Shown: positions 12,692-23,770 of the stretch, piece by piece
Position numbering within the stretch: position 1 is the stretch's first letter
How the letters are laid out: the number at the start of each line of letters is the position of its first letter
DNA from: Coprinopsis marcescibilis
Taxonomy: Eukaryota; Basidiomycota; Agaricomycetes; Agaricales; Psathyrellaceae
Direction: 5' to 3'
DNA length: 64,000 bases
NCBI GenBank assembly: GCA_004369085.1
Contig: ML210153.1
Coordinates: 310,001 to 374,000, forward strand
Translations under genes and position numbers: made by a program
Notes under the pieces: model-generated
The model's input: the letters and a program-made list of their open reading frames with translations, nothing else
Told to the model about the DNA's origin: nothing
The model's database searches: none

Positions 12692-13961
12692 TCAAACAAA
12701 GAACGCGATGACACTAGCGAGTGCCACGAGGAACTGAGCACCCTTCAACGGCGTAAGTTGATTCGCAGAAGATCCCTGAGACCCATTGGTGGGTCTGGGT
12801 GTTCCGGCGGAGTTTCCAGGTTGGTCGCTCTCACTTGGTGTTGGTCTCGCAGACGGAGACGGAGTAGGCCTCGTAATTTGGGAGGTGGCAAATGATATGG
12901 TCGATGCGCCAGGAATGGGAGCCCTGACGGTGGCGCTCGGGCCGTAGATGTCCGTGCTGGCGAAGGTGGAGCACAGCGAGCTGGCAGGGACTGCGACGCC
13001 TTCTCCAGGGAATGGTTGATTGTCACTCGCACAGGATTCAAAAACGCCATCACGAGCATTGGAAGGTGCGTTGAAGCCACATCCTTGGGTATCGAAGATG
13101 TGCTCACAATACCTATCATCGTTGGGACGAGAAGGGTCGCAAGCTTTGAGACAGAAGAGGTTATTGCCCATGAAGCTTCGCGATTGTTAGTGAACTACTT
13201 CATCGGATGCTGAAAGTTGGTGAGAACTTACTTGTGCCACTCAACGACCTGAATATAGGATCCCGTAAACGCTTGGGTGAAAAGAATCCCACCCATGGGA
13301 TTTCCTCTCTGTCAAAAAGTAACGTTGGCATGTAGACTGAATTGAAAAAAGATATTATTTACCCGATCAGCCCCGTGAGGGTCCATCTCCCCACCAGAGT
13401 CGCCGGCCAGGATGTTGATATTTGTCTGGTTCATGAACCCTACGACCTGGATATAATCCGGTGCCTTGGTAAACTGGACTCCCGTGATAGTGCCGTCTGG
13501 GATTACACGGGTACCGTGCCCAGGTTGCGTGCACCATGCAACCATCTCCCCTTCTATTTCACCTACACTTTGGCCCAACTCCGGTGGTCCCCAGAAGCAA
13601 AAATCTGTTGCGGGTGCGCTGTGAGTTCCCTGACGCGGACGGTAAAAGTTAAAACACACCGTCCAAAGAGTTGATTACTGCAGTTTGGCACAGCGAATCT
13701 GGTCCTTCTGTTGTGGCATTGCACCTATTGTATCCAACCTGGTCACCCCGGATGAGGCCTACATCTGTATCAACCTTGTAGGGCTGAAGATTGCAAAAAA
13801 GGGTCTAAGCCTGGGTTATACTTGAAGTGAAGTAGAAATGCCCTTACGATAGTATCCCAGGTGAACCTCTTCTCCACAAGGGGAACGAAACCGGGTCCCT
13901 GCGCGAGAGCAGTGGAAACAAAGCTCGATACCAGTAAGAAGCTAGCTGATATCCTCGCCAT
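12692..13961 (-). CDS. macrofage activating glycoprotein-like secreted GPI protein
   Basis: The start at 13961 gives a signal peptide (MARISASFLLVSSFVSTALAQ). After introns the mature part reads TDVGLIRGDQVGYNRCNATT, then DFCFWGPPELGQ, AWCTQPGHGTRVIPDGTITG, a PDYIQVVGF stretch, and FCLKACDPSRPNDDRYCEHI. Cysteines are evenly spread and the tail is rich in Thr, Ser and Pro. It ends with a hydrophobic stretch (FLVALASVIAFFV), as expected for GPI anchoring. This pattern matches basidiomycete proteins named macrofage activating glycoprotein. The role is not established here; cell-wall or surface location is inferred from signal peptide and anchor. Exon 1 ends after RFTWDTI at about 13848. No toxin or enzyme motif is seen. 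Confidence 0.78.
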
Positions 13962-14998
13962 TGTGTAATGCAGAGTGGATGTAGGGGGCAGAGCAACAAA
14001 GTGACCAAGGAGGGAATGCTGCGGTTATAAGTAACCGTGCCGTTACAAACCCCCTTCCTTGTTCTGATGGATCTTGGATGGCCCCCCATTCAAGATGTCT
14101 CATGCCGTTTCTGCCATTTGGCACCCGAAATGATGGAAGATATACTCCATGCATGCGTTACATTATCCCCCGCACCTAACGCTGTCACCTCGGCTCACCT
14201 TGGTCGAGAATATATGTAGAAGAGTAGAGAATCCTGTATCGCTCGCCTCATTCCAGTGGGCTTCCTCAGCTTGAAGACAGAAAGCTCTGGAATCAGGGGG
14301 CTTATGGTTTGTTTTTGAACAGCTCTGCCACTTAGTGAACACACAATTGAACTGGACGTCTACCAACTGACAGTCGTACCGGTGTTTCAATTCCTTTTGC
14401 GCCACTGTCCAGGAATGATTTTGACAGCCGCAAGTTGTACTTACCGAAATTGACGATTGCGGGGCTATATATAATCGTATCCTCAGGCCTCGTCGTATGA
14501 ATGCATGAGCGCCACCATTGAGTACTGTCCTCGAGGCTATTTATTCATTGAACGCTGGAGCTCCTGTCACGAAATCATTGGTGCCATTCAGCCTTATGTG
14601 AGGTTGGAAACACGAAATGACACACATGTGAATTCTCATAGTTCCATCCCTCCAGTCGTTCGGCTGCTTGCAAGAGCTGTGTAGATCCACCGTTGGGAAT
14701 CATAGTCTTAACCGAAACAATGTCACGTTTACCATGTAGGTGCAAGATGGACAAGAGGTAACCGGTAAAGTTGTATTGATGTCGACCAAGAAGGAATTGA
14801 CATCGCGCCAGTGCTGCACCCGGGCCGTGGCTGGCGTCTTCAATGGGCGCACGTCGCTATCATCGTCCTGCACAACGACGACCGCAGTAGATTCCAACTG
14901 AAATAACATCGGGGGCACGGACCCATGATGTCACTCACGGCTATGCATTCCCAAACAAGGCGAGTGTGCTGGATTGGCTCAGGTCATTCTAAACCATC
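13962..14998. other. gene-poor divergent region
   Basis: About 1 kb between the divergent MAGP-like and BTB genes. Only short open frames are present on both strands, none with recognisable sequence. It probably holds the two promoters. I see no repeat or RNA gene. Confidence 0.45.
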
Positions 14999-17335
14999 AT
15001 GGCAGTCCCGCCTACTTCCGACCCTTTGCGTTCCTTATCGACGTCGTCATCGTCACCTCGGCGCCCTCAAACGATCTCTAGACCTGAATGGCCATGGTCC
15101 GCACGAACCTATGCTCAAAGAAACGCGCAGTCGAGTACAACAAGTTCAACACCTACATCTCAGGTTGGGTGGGACAGAACTTCGATCCCCGGGCATAACG
15201 CCGTGATGAATACGACCTTATCTCGTGGCACACCGACCCCAAGGCTCAGCTCACAATCTGCGTACTCCTCCATGCAGTCGGAACAAGGGGAATCTACCCG
15301 CCAATGGTCGATCACAGTAGGAAACTTGTGCAGTCGGCAGCTGTTTAGTTCTCATATACGAATCACAGGGATTTGAATGGGCTATCAAAGATGTAACCAA
15401 ACTACGCGAATTTGTTGAAGGGATATCAAGTGGGGAAGGGCAGAACACCCTTACTGCGGATGATTTTGACCTGCTGAAGCAGTCTCCGTTACTCGGCGAC
15501 AACAAATACAAGCTGGAAGTTGGTACGTCCTCAACTTGTGTCCAGTAATCCAGTAATGTCAAATGTTAATCACAATATTCTAGCTTTGACGAGCCCTTCA
15601 GAAGGTGCTGGGAGGTCTCTTCTCTCATTGTATTTGACCTCCCTTTGTATGGACTATCCTCATAGAGACATGGAAACGCCAGCGACAATGATGGCCGGTA
15701 TCAAGTCGCAGGAAGATAGACTGGGAGAAAGGGGTGCTCGCCCAGATTGGATTTGGGAATTTTGGCAAAACGATTGGGTTTTTCGCCAAGAAAGTGAAGT
15801 GTGGGGTATGTTCGACCGCTCTGTTCACTTTGACATATATTCCAATTTTTCTTTGTACAGAATGCCCCCTTCCTGCTCTTTCTGACCTTCTTGAAAACCC
15901 GAGGATTCGACAAACCGATTCGTTCGTGATTTGCCTTCAGATTCATTCACCCTCAGGACCAGCAATACCCCAGCAACCCTCTGTGTCTTACGTTCCGCGG
16001 GATCTTCTGGACGGATTAGAAGCTTCTTTAGATAACCCCAGTCGGTCTATTCCTTTGTTGCTAAAATTCGGTGGCTGATCAATCCTTAGACACTGGGGAC
16101 ATTCGCTTTGTTTGCCTTGAACGGCTCGCTCCAGACGGAGACATTCCAACTTCTGGGTCGACAATCTCAAGGCATTCTTCTCTTTCAACCGCTTCCCATC
16201 AGGCGTTCTCTTCGCAGATTACTGCAAGGAAACGCATCATATATGCTCACTCCGACATCCTAGTCCGTCGATCGGAGTACTTTGCTACTATGCTATCCTC
16301 GTCATTCTCGGAAAGCAGTAGTCTAATCCCTGGGGAACGGAAAGTGCATACCATTGTTGTGGAGGAAGCTGACTTCGAGACGATGTACTGGCTCTTGAAA
16401 TTCTGCTATGCGGACTGGCTACTTTTCAAACAAAATGATGATCCCCGTGCGGCAGTGGAAGGTGTTGGGGCAGGATGGAGCGCAAAGTGGTTGAACTCTC
16501 GGGAAAATGAATGGGACTGGAAGACATTCTACAAAGCCGTGCCTGGGGACGACCACTTTTTGGATTCGAGGAGCGTCACTAGCATCGGTAGCATCGAGCC
16601 GAGTAGTACAGTTAGTAGCTCTACCAGCAAGAAATCCCCTGTACCGGATGATGGGACAACCACAGCTTCCTCGGGACATTCTGCCAAAACAACAGGGAGT
16701 AAAACAGGAGCCAACCCGAAACAATCAAATGTCCCTGTGGCACGTTTTAACGCTCCCTCTGGCACGACTATTGGACATCGACCGAAGAATGCACCTGTGT
16801 CCATCCCCACCACAGGCTTCTCGGCTTCTTCCTCTCATCCAAGATCGCCTCGTGCCCCACGGCAAATGCCTCCCGCTGTGCCTGATCCTCATCCACACCC
16901 CACTTCTCCACCTCCGCCTGCCTCTGCTTTGGCAATGTATCAGGTCGCTCACCGGTACGCCATGGGACGTCTTGGATCACTTGCACTGGAACACATCATG
17001 ACAACCATCACACCTCAATCGTGTTTTCCGCTGCTGCTAGCCAGTTATACATGGGACGACCTGTATTCGTTGGTCGAGGTAAGTTTCTCCTTCAATGCAT
17101 TTGGGTTTGAGCCTTAATGTTCGCAGGACTACGTTATCGATAAATGGGACGAAGTATCTGCTTCCGCAGATTTTGAGTCTTGCTGCAAGGAAATAGCCGC
17201 TGGAGAGTACGCCATATTTTTGTCCCTGTGTCCCTCTTCCTCTGCTTATCGGAACATAGATGGGGATCTGAAGGCGGGAATACACTGACGTCTGTATTCC
17301 GAAGGTTGCGCTCTCCGACCTCTGTACCGACATGA
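14999..17335 (+). CDS. BTB/POZ domain protein with MATH-like N-terminal part
   Basis: The ATG at 14999 begins MAVPPTSDPLRSLS. After an intron beginning at 15320 the frame continues GFEWAIKDVTKLREFVEG, then DWIWEFWQNDWVFRQESEVW and SDSFVICLQIHSP-like strands, which resemble a MATH domain (tentative). The BTB core is at about 16220-16430: IIYAHSDILVRRSEYFATML followed by FETMYWLLKFCYADW. A Ser/Pro/Thr-rich insert separates it from the second half, with ALAMYQVAHRYAMGRLGSLA, LEHIMTTITPQSCFPLLLAS and DDLYSLVE, as in the BACK-like region that follows BTB. The last exon begins WGSEGG and stops at 17335. Such proteins often recruit substrates to cullin-3 ubiquitin ligases, which is a family expectation rather than something shown here. 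Confidence 0.75.
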
Positions 17336-17424
17336 AAGTGACATGAACCTCTGCGTCGTAAAGCTGTTCAGTATAATTTATCTACGTGGTTTCTGGATGA
17401 AATGCGAGCCGTAACTATTCTCAT

Positions 17425-18363
17425 CTAACACTTCTGATCCACGACTCTCCATTGCCCGTACAGCCCCCAAAACCCCTAAGTTCACTGTCAGTGACGTTGC
17501 CTCAGTCTGCTTCATCCTTCTCCACGTACATCTTGGCAACCATGCGGCCGCTGGTAGAAAACGCCACGGATAGTGGCTGGAGTGCTTGTGCATATCTTTT
17601 CTTTATCTTCACTGAACTTCACCCCCTGGATGCGGGATTGGATCAACTGGAAGTCAATAGCTCTTGAGTAGGTGACATTTTCGCTCCCAAATGGCTGTGA
17701 CTCACTCGAATGCCTTTGACGACGCAGCCCTAAGGATAGATACTCAGCCTCTCATTCGGAACATAGAATCAAATCAAGTTATCACCTTGTCAACAAACTT
17801 GTCCCAGTACGCGGCGCAGGATGCATCCTCGACGGCCCATACTCCTCTCATACCGCCGAACAGCAACTAAGAAGCGGTGTCGTCAGCCCAACTTATGTAT
17901 GCATCTGGCACCAACTTACTCTGCTTTGGCAGCTATCCGGCCTTTGGAAATCTGCTCCGTTGATTCTGATGGGTGTCTTCTCGCAAGCCTGCTTCCAGCC
18001 GAGTCTCGCGAGCAATGACAGACCCCGAAGGCTCGCCGTGTATTCTCTGACCCGATACCCTAGGCAATGCTCCGCGGGCTGCGGCGCATCCCAGAAGAGA
18101 CCTGATGCATTGGCGGTCGTGTCAGAATTCCCATTTCTCTTGAACCCAGACTGGGTGTTGCTCTGGGTGAGAACTAGGTTAGTCGTTTGCTCGGTCGTTT
18201 CAGGTGTATAATCCACGTTGGTCCTCGTCCGGATGGTATCCCCGTGTCGTGGGACTAACAGGGACGAAAGGACGAAAAAGGAGAGACAGAGAAGCAAGGA
18301 GTAGGTCAGAAAGAGGTTTGTTCTCCTGGCACCACGATCCTCTTCCAGGTGAACTGTGATCAA
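17425..18363 (-). CDS. type II membrane protein of a basidiomycete family with TREYTA-like motif, function unknown
   Basis: The start at 18363 gives MITVHLEEDRGARRTN, then one hydrophobic helix (LFLTYSLLLCLSFFVLSSLL), then a lumenal part. Conserved blocks are SGLFWDAPQPAEHCLGYRVR followed by EYTASL, WKQACEKTPIRINGADFQRP, and after an intron GVWAVEDASCAAYWDKFVDK joined to GCVVKGI. A repeat of the same theme follows (CTSTPATIRGVFYQRPHGC), and the end reads GLYGQWRVVDQKC-stop at 17425. I know this pattern from many uncharacterised agaricomycete proteins but not from any named gene. The paired cysteines suggest disulfides in the secretory pathway. The start is uncertain: another frame beginning at 18457 (MPNYATRWG) could supply an upstream exon. 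Confidence 0.6.
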
Positions 18364-20366
18364 GTTTGACTTTTCGTTCGTATAGCTGCGCCGTCGAGGA
18401 TGTGAGCGAATCGTTGGAAATGAAGAGTTGTCCCCACCTCGTTGCGTAGTTTGGCATATGGTATGTCCTTCCTCCGAGTCTTTACTGCATGGTTGGCTGA
18501 TTTTCCGTGTTGCAATTAAAGGCTACGCACCCGCTGTCTTTGGAAAGACTGGAATTTGAGCCTTGGAATGAGTAAGTCGAAGGGTTGGGCACGGTACTGC
18601 ACGCATTGTCCACTGTCAGCCTTCAACATACATCCGCTGATGGGATATACACACCTCAAGTTTGTAGCGGGCTTACGAGGCGACGGCATACGTTGTGCTT
18701 GTGGTACGAAAGTGGGGGAAATGGCAGCAAGGAACGATGTGGTGCATTGAGCGATTTATTTCGTGGTTTATCCGGCACTTACCTCAGCCAAATGTGCATT
18801 TCTTTCAACGACTCTGGTGTTCGCAGAAGAGCCTTGGCGTCATGAATACACGCCGAGCACGCATTCCAAGGCTCGCGCCGTCCACTGATCACCGTGACAT
18901 GTTGTATTGACAGTTCCAGTATAATGGGTTTTCGAGGCCGGATGATACCGAATTACAGGGGCAAATCCGGACTCTCCCATTTCTTTCCCTCTACAGGGTT
19001 TCTGTGTCCTAACTTCTAGCGCACATATAGAGCTGGGGTAAATATATCTATACCTGCTTGAATATAATTGCCGAACAGTGATCAAAATTCAACATGGGGC
19101 ACAGTAGTTTGGGTCAATCACGCCAAATGGTCGACCAGTTCGTCTCCAACTGCGCCGTCTACACCAATGATGGAAGTGCCCTCGAGTGCCGAATAAAGCC
19201 TTTGTGCTTCCTGATAGTCCACGCCTGGACAAGCCCTTAAGTGCAGACACTTGGTCTCCACGATTTAGAGCACCCTGAGCGACTCGTGCGCGCTGCAATC
19301 GGGGATCGACTTGGTAGATCTACGAGTCATGCGTTGGCAAGCCAGCACTGCCAAAACACTCTGCAAGTTCATGCTCGCTCGCTACTGAGGCTGCGACCCT
19401 TTCTGCTCGACAAAGCTGTTCCTGCAGAAAGAAACGTCCTAATCAGGGAGTGGTGTGGTCGAAGAAATACAATACTCGGGAGGTAAAGTGTCGAAATGCC
19501 TATAACTGTCTGGTGGAACCTCTTCGCTGAAGAAAGACATACCTACCCGGATATTGTGGCTCGCATGAGTACAGAGGGAAGGGGTACGTGCATATTACTT
19601 ACACGTTTAAGCTGCACTCCTGCTTGTGTTGGCATCAATCTTCCATGCACAAGACATGGCTGCCTCTAGTTCATACTAGCAAGGAAGGCGCGTCAAACAG
19701 GACACGGTGTGAAAAATACACCTTCCAAGCAGGACTGAGAACGAATCCTAATAGGTAAGGGAATATTCTAATGTACTGAAGAAAACAGACTTGGATGGCG
19801 GCTTTATATGCGAAGACTCTACATTTACTTCTGAATCAAATACTTGTCGTACCAATTTGGACAGACATTAGTGCCCTCCACCGGAAAGACATCCACTTTC
19901 GCACAAAAACAAAATGTATATGTTCAAACGTTAGAATTCGGTTATCAGCGCTCAGCGCTTCAAGCTTCCTTGCCGCTGCCTGTGCCGAACACATAACATC
20001 ATCTTGGAATTTCCTCCTGGGCATCTCCCCCTAATCAAAGGTAGTATCTGGAGAAAGCGGAGTGACATCGACTCAACAGCAAGGTCCGCCAGTGGGAGGC
20101 GTGCCCGGCAGTCCGGTCCCGTGGATGTTATGCTGCGGGACGGATGTCCGACGTGGCAACGTTATCGGCGCCTAGTATGTCACGGTGAACGTACTCCTGT
20201 TTCAATGAGCATGAACCCTGTATTGGCGAGGATTCTGGCCAAAGTAGGTGAATAGCAGTGTCCTATGTTATAGCAAGTCATTTATCACAACCAGGTTTCC
20301 AGAGACTGGCCCTCCCAAGCCAGGAGCAGCTCTTTGCGTTCCCGTAGGGCTTACAGTACTACCAAA
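18364..20366. other. two-kilobase gene-poor region with a possible gene remnant
   Basis: No complete gene could be built. On the minus strand a frame ending at 19118 reads CLHLRACPGVDYQEAQRLYS and then SIIGVDGAVGDELVDHLA-stop, which has the look of the C-terminus of an F-box/leucine-rich protein. Its upstream frames (19250-19600) are broken by stops, so this may be a remnant. A short minus frame at 19836-20024 starts MPRRKFQDDVM and is not recognised. The rest probably contains the ALDH promoter just upstream of 20367. Confidence 0.35.
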
Positions 20367-22431
20367 ATGTCGCCTATTACTTTCACAGTGGAGAATCCAG
20401 CAACGGGGGGTACATTAGCACGGTATGACCGGTTGACCCATCAATAATGTCTGTTTGAATAATATTGACACAAGATGATGCATGATTTAGAATCGAAGAA
20501 CCTACCCTCGAAAACGTCGATCAAGCAGTCGCCGATGCACAAGCCGCATTCGACGCAGGGGTTTGGGCAAAGGCACCTTCGATACATCGGTCAAAGGTTC
20601 TGAGCAGCATTGCAAGAGCGCTTGAGGCAGAAATTCCGAGACTAGCTCTATTGGAAGCGTCGCAGACTGGAAGGACTATCCGCGAAATGAATGCGCAGTT
20701 GGGTCGGTTGCCAGAGTGGCTGTAAGTATATTGACGCTATCAATTGCTGCCACAGGCTAATCGATTGTACAGAGACTATTTTGCTGCCTTGCTAAGAACT
20801 GAGCAAGGCTATGTGGCCCCAACACAAGGAAATCTTTTGAATTACATCAAACGCATTCCATTGGGCGTAGTGGCCCAGATTACCGTCAGTTTTGGCTCGA
20901 CACCAACACCAAGAGCCCGAGAACTAACGGTCTTATATAGCCCTTTAACCACCCTCTACTCATTGCTGTCAAGAAGATTGCCCCGGCGCTCGCTGCAGGT
21001 AACTCTGTCATCGTGAAGCCTTCAGAGGTGAGCACTGGTTAAAATCCTACGAGGCATGCTAACCCCTGTATACTAGCTGGCACCTCTCACCGTTCTGGAG
21101 TTTGCCAAGATTTCTGAAACATGTGGAGGTTAGGATTCTCGCATCTGTTACTGTTTCTCGCTAACCTGTTCTTTGTAGTACCTCGAGGCGTCCTGACAGT
21201 CCTCCCAGGGCCGGGCGCAACAGTTGGGAAACGTCTGGTCGAAAATCCGATGATACGTAAAGTGGATATCACTGTGCGTCCATCCCTCCGCACAATATTT
21301 TCATTCCCCAACCTTGATTAGGCCGGCACAGCGGCTGGTAGAGTTGTTGGTAGCATTGTGGGTCAGAATCTTGCGGCATATACTGCAGAATTGGGTGGCA
21401 AGGTAATGTGTTATCATCCGACGGAGTGGAGTCGCTCTCTCAATGTTGGACTCCAGGCCCCTATCATAATCTTCGACGATGCAGATCTCATATCAGCAGT
21501 AAACGGAGTAGCATTCGCGTCTTTCATTGCTTCAGGTCAAACTTGTGTCTCTGGTACCAGGATACTAATTCAGGAGGGGATATACGATGAGTTCATCAGG
21601 CTCTTTCTTGAAAAGGTGGAGGACATTCGCCACGGGATGGGGGACCGTGAGTTCTCTAGCAAGGTATTATGTTGGCGATATGTTGACGTAGTGGGATAAC
21701 AAGCCTTGAACCCTCAATCCACCATGGGGTCCGTCATTTCGCTGCACCACCTACAACGAATCGAGGCTTCCCTCGACCGCTCGGAGGGAGGGGTGCTGAT
21801 AGGGGGAAACCGGCTGACAGGACATTCAGAGTTGGATGGTTTTGACTTTTCCAAAGGCAGCTTCTTCTCCCCAACTGTTGTTACGGATGTGTCCTTGGAA
21901 GACGAACTCTGGAAGGAAGAGGTCTTCGGTCCGATAGTTGTGGTGAAACGCTTCAAGGTTTGTGGCCGGCTCACTTCTCGGGCATTATTGCCGCTCTAAC
22001 GTATCGCGAACAGACCGAAGCAGATGGGGTGGCACTAGCCAATAACTGCAAGTACGGACTCGGGGCTGGAGTTTGGACGCAGGACTTATCCAGAGCCCAC
22101 CGAGTCGCTGATGAGATCCAAGCTGGATTATGTTGGGTTAATACACATCATCGCAACGACCCCAGTTCGCCATGGTAGGTCGTTCACTGAAGCAATTCTT
22201 GTACTTGCTCACAATGTGTTAGGGGAGGCTTAAAGGAGAGCGGGATAGGAAGGGAGAATGGCCTCGAGGCATTACACGCTTGTCAGTGAAGTTCCGGCTG
22301 TCGAGTCTTCCGTACTCATCTACTTGGCAGATTCCCAGAGCAAATCCGTCATTGTCAACCTCGACCCGCCAGAGAAAACCCGGAGTACAGACGATTGGTT
22401 TAACGTTTCTGGGGGTCGTCGGTATGGTTGA
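20367..22431 (+). CDS. aldehyde dehydrogenase (NAD(P)-dependent)
   Basis: Oxidises an aldehyde to the acid through a thioester on an active-site cysteine. The ATG at 20367 gives [15 protein letters not shown]. After small introns the usual blocks follow: [10 protein letters not shown], the substrate-channel [10 protein letters not shown] joined to [33 protein letters not shown], the general-base glutamate in AELGGK (about 21384-21402), and the nucleophile in [12 protein letters not shown] (about 21526-21561). Then come [36 protein letters not shown] and [14 protein letters not shown] last intron joins ALHA to [12 protein letters not shown], and the gene ends GGRRYG-stop at 22431. One 54-base intron after AELGGK keeps frame. 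No clear mitochondrial presequence or peroxisomal tail is seen, so the enzyme is probably cytosolic. The substrate cannot be told. Confidence 0.9.
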
Positions 22432-22504
22432 TGTGCTTTTCGAAAACAAAACGATATGCATTAAATCTTGTATACAAAATACGCTTTGGTTAAACATCTC
22501 GTGG

Positions 22505-23422
22505 TTACCCAGTTGTTTTGATTGCTTCTGGTTGAGCTGGGGTCTGTTAAAGAAATGTATAAGCAAAACAAAGACGTCGAAAAAGACAAATTCACCTCTC
22601 GAAGTTCAAGCGGGGCTTCATCAATGAAATCGGGAACTTTGTTGAGGTCTGCCAGATATGATGGGCCTTCTGTTTCCTCCTCCAGCTCCAATGCTTCCAG
22701 TTCTACAGCAACCGTGAATATGCGCATAATGCGGCGAACAAGTACAAGCTGTCTTACCTGCTTCCAGATCCGCTTCGTCCAGTTCGTCTGGGAGTGCATA
22801 AGACCGGCCCAATGTTTCCTGAATCTCGTTCGCTTGCTCCAACAGCTCTTCCATGTCGTAATGCATATTCTGGAGGCGTATAAGTCGTTAGGATTGTCTG
22901 CAGCAATGCATGAATAAGGCAGTACCTCAATCTTGTCGATATCTATCTTCCCATATTGCTTCCTAATCTGCTTATTCGCCTGTTCCATAGCACCGAGAGT
23001 CGCCATTGTGTTGCGCAAGTTCTCCGTTGTAAGTGACGCCGACTCCATGTTGAATGACTGTTGGGTCAACTGGGCAATCTGGCCCTCATATAGCTTCTTC
23101 TGTTTCAAAGTTCGCAGTGCCCTTTGTTGAATGGCCGTCTAAGCGATTGAATTAGATCGTTGCGCTCTTTCTGTCGATAAGGAGAGACACGCACCTTTCC
23201 AGGCCCATTTCTCAATTTGCTCATCTGCTCCTTGTATCTCCCCAGCTCTGCATCGAGTTTGCGAATCTTGACTTCAATAGCATCTGCTCGGGCATCTGTC
23301 TGCCTTGTCCGTTAATCACACTGGATTCCGAGAGACCTTCGAGGATTACTTACGGAGGCAATAGCGTCTTGCAATGACGGCCCAGGCTTCTTGCTAGCTG
23401 AAGAGCCAAAGAAGCGGTTCAT
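22505..23422 (-). CDS. VPS60: ESCRT-III-related protein VPS60 (CHMP5)
   Basis: A Snf7-fold protein that works late in ESCRT-III disassembly, binding the Vps4 cofactor Vta1 on endosomes during multivesicular body formation. The start at 23422 gives MNRFFGSSASKKPGPSLQDA, typical of VPS60. Spliced exons then give ARADAIEVKIRKLDAELGRY, then RALRTLKQKKLYEGQIAQL, NMESASLTTENLRNTMATLG and NMHYDMEELLEQANEIQETL. The acidic C-terminus reads PSYLADLNKVPDFIDEAPLE. A final intron is removed to end TPAQPEAIKTTG-stop at 22505. It is convergent with the aldehyde dehydrogenase, with only 73 bases between stop codons. Size and blocks agree with CHMP5 orthologues. Confidence 0.9.
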
Positions 23423-23770
23423 AGTTGTCTATGTGACTTGGTCGGAGGTGGTTGTAGTTGGAAGATAAACGCGACGCAGTGCCGCAGCTAAGAGCGCGAG
23501 AAGAGTAAAGAAAGCCATGAAAGGCTCGGAGGCAGTTTGCCACACGGAAGTTGCATCATCATCACAAATGTTGATGATGAATGATGTCTCGGGAAGCTCA
23601 AATAACAGCAGTGGACAAATTATGGACGTTTACAACTTTTCAGAGCCCCACATATAAAACGAAGGGGAGGACATCACTAAAATACAAAATGTATGGTATA
23701 TCTAGGGAGACTAGCCCTGTATTAGCTACAAAGGTGGAGCCGATACTTTTAGTCGGAGAACTGGCTTAGT

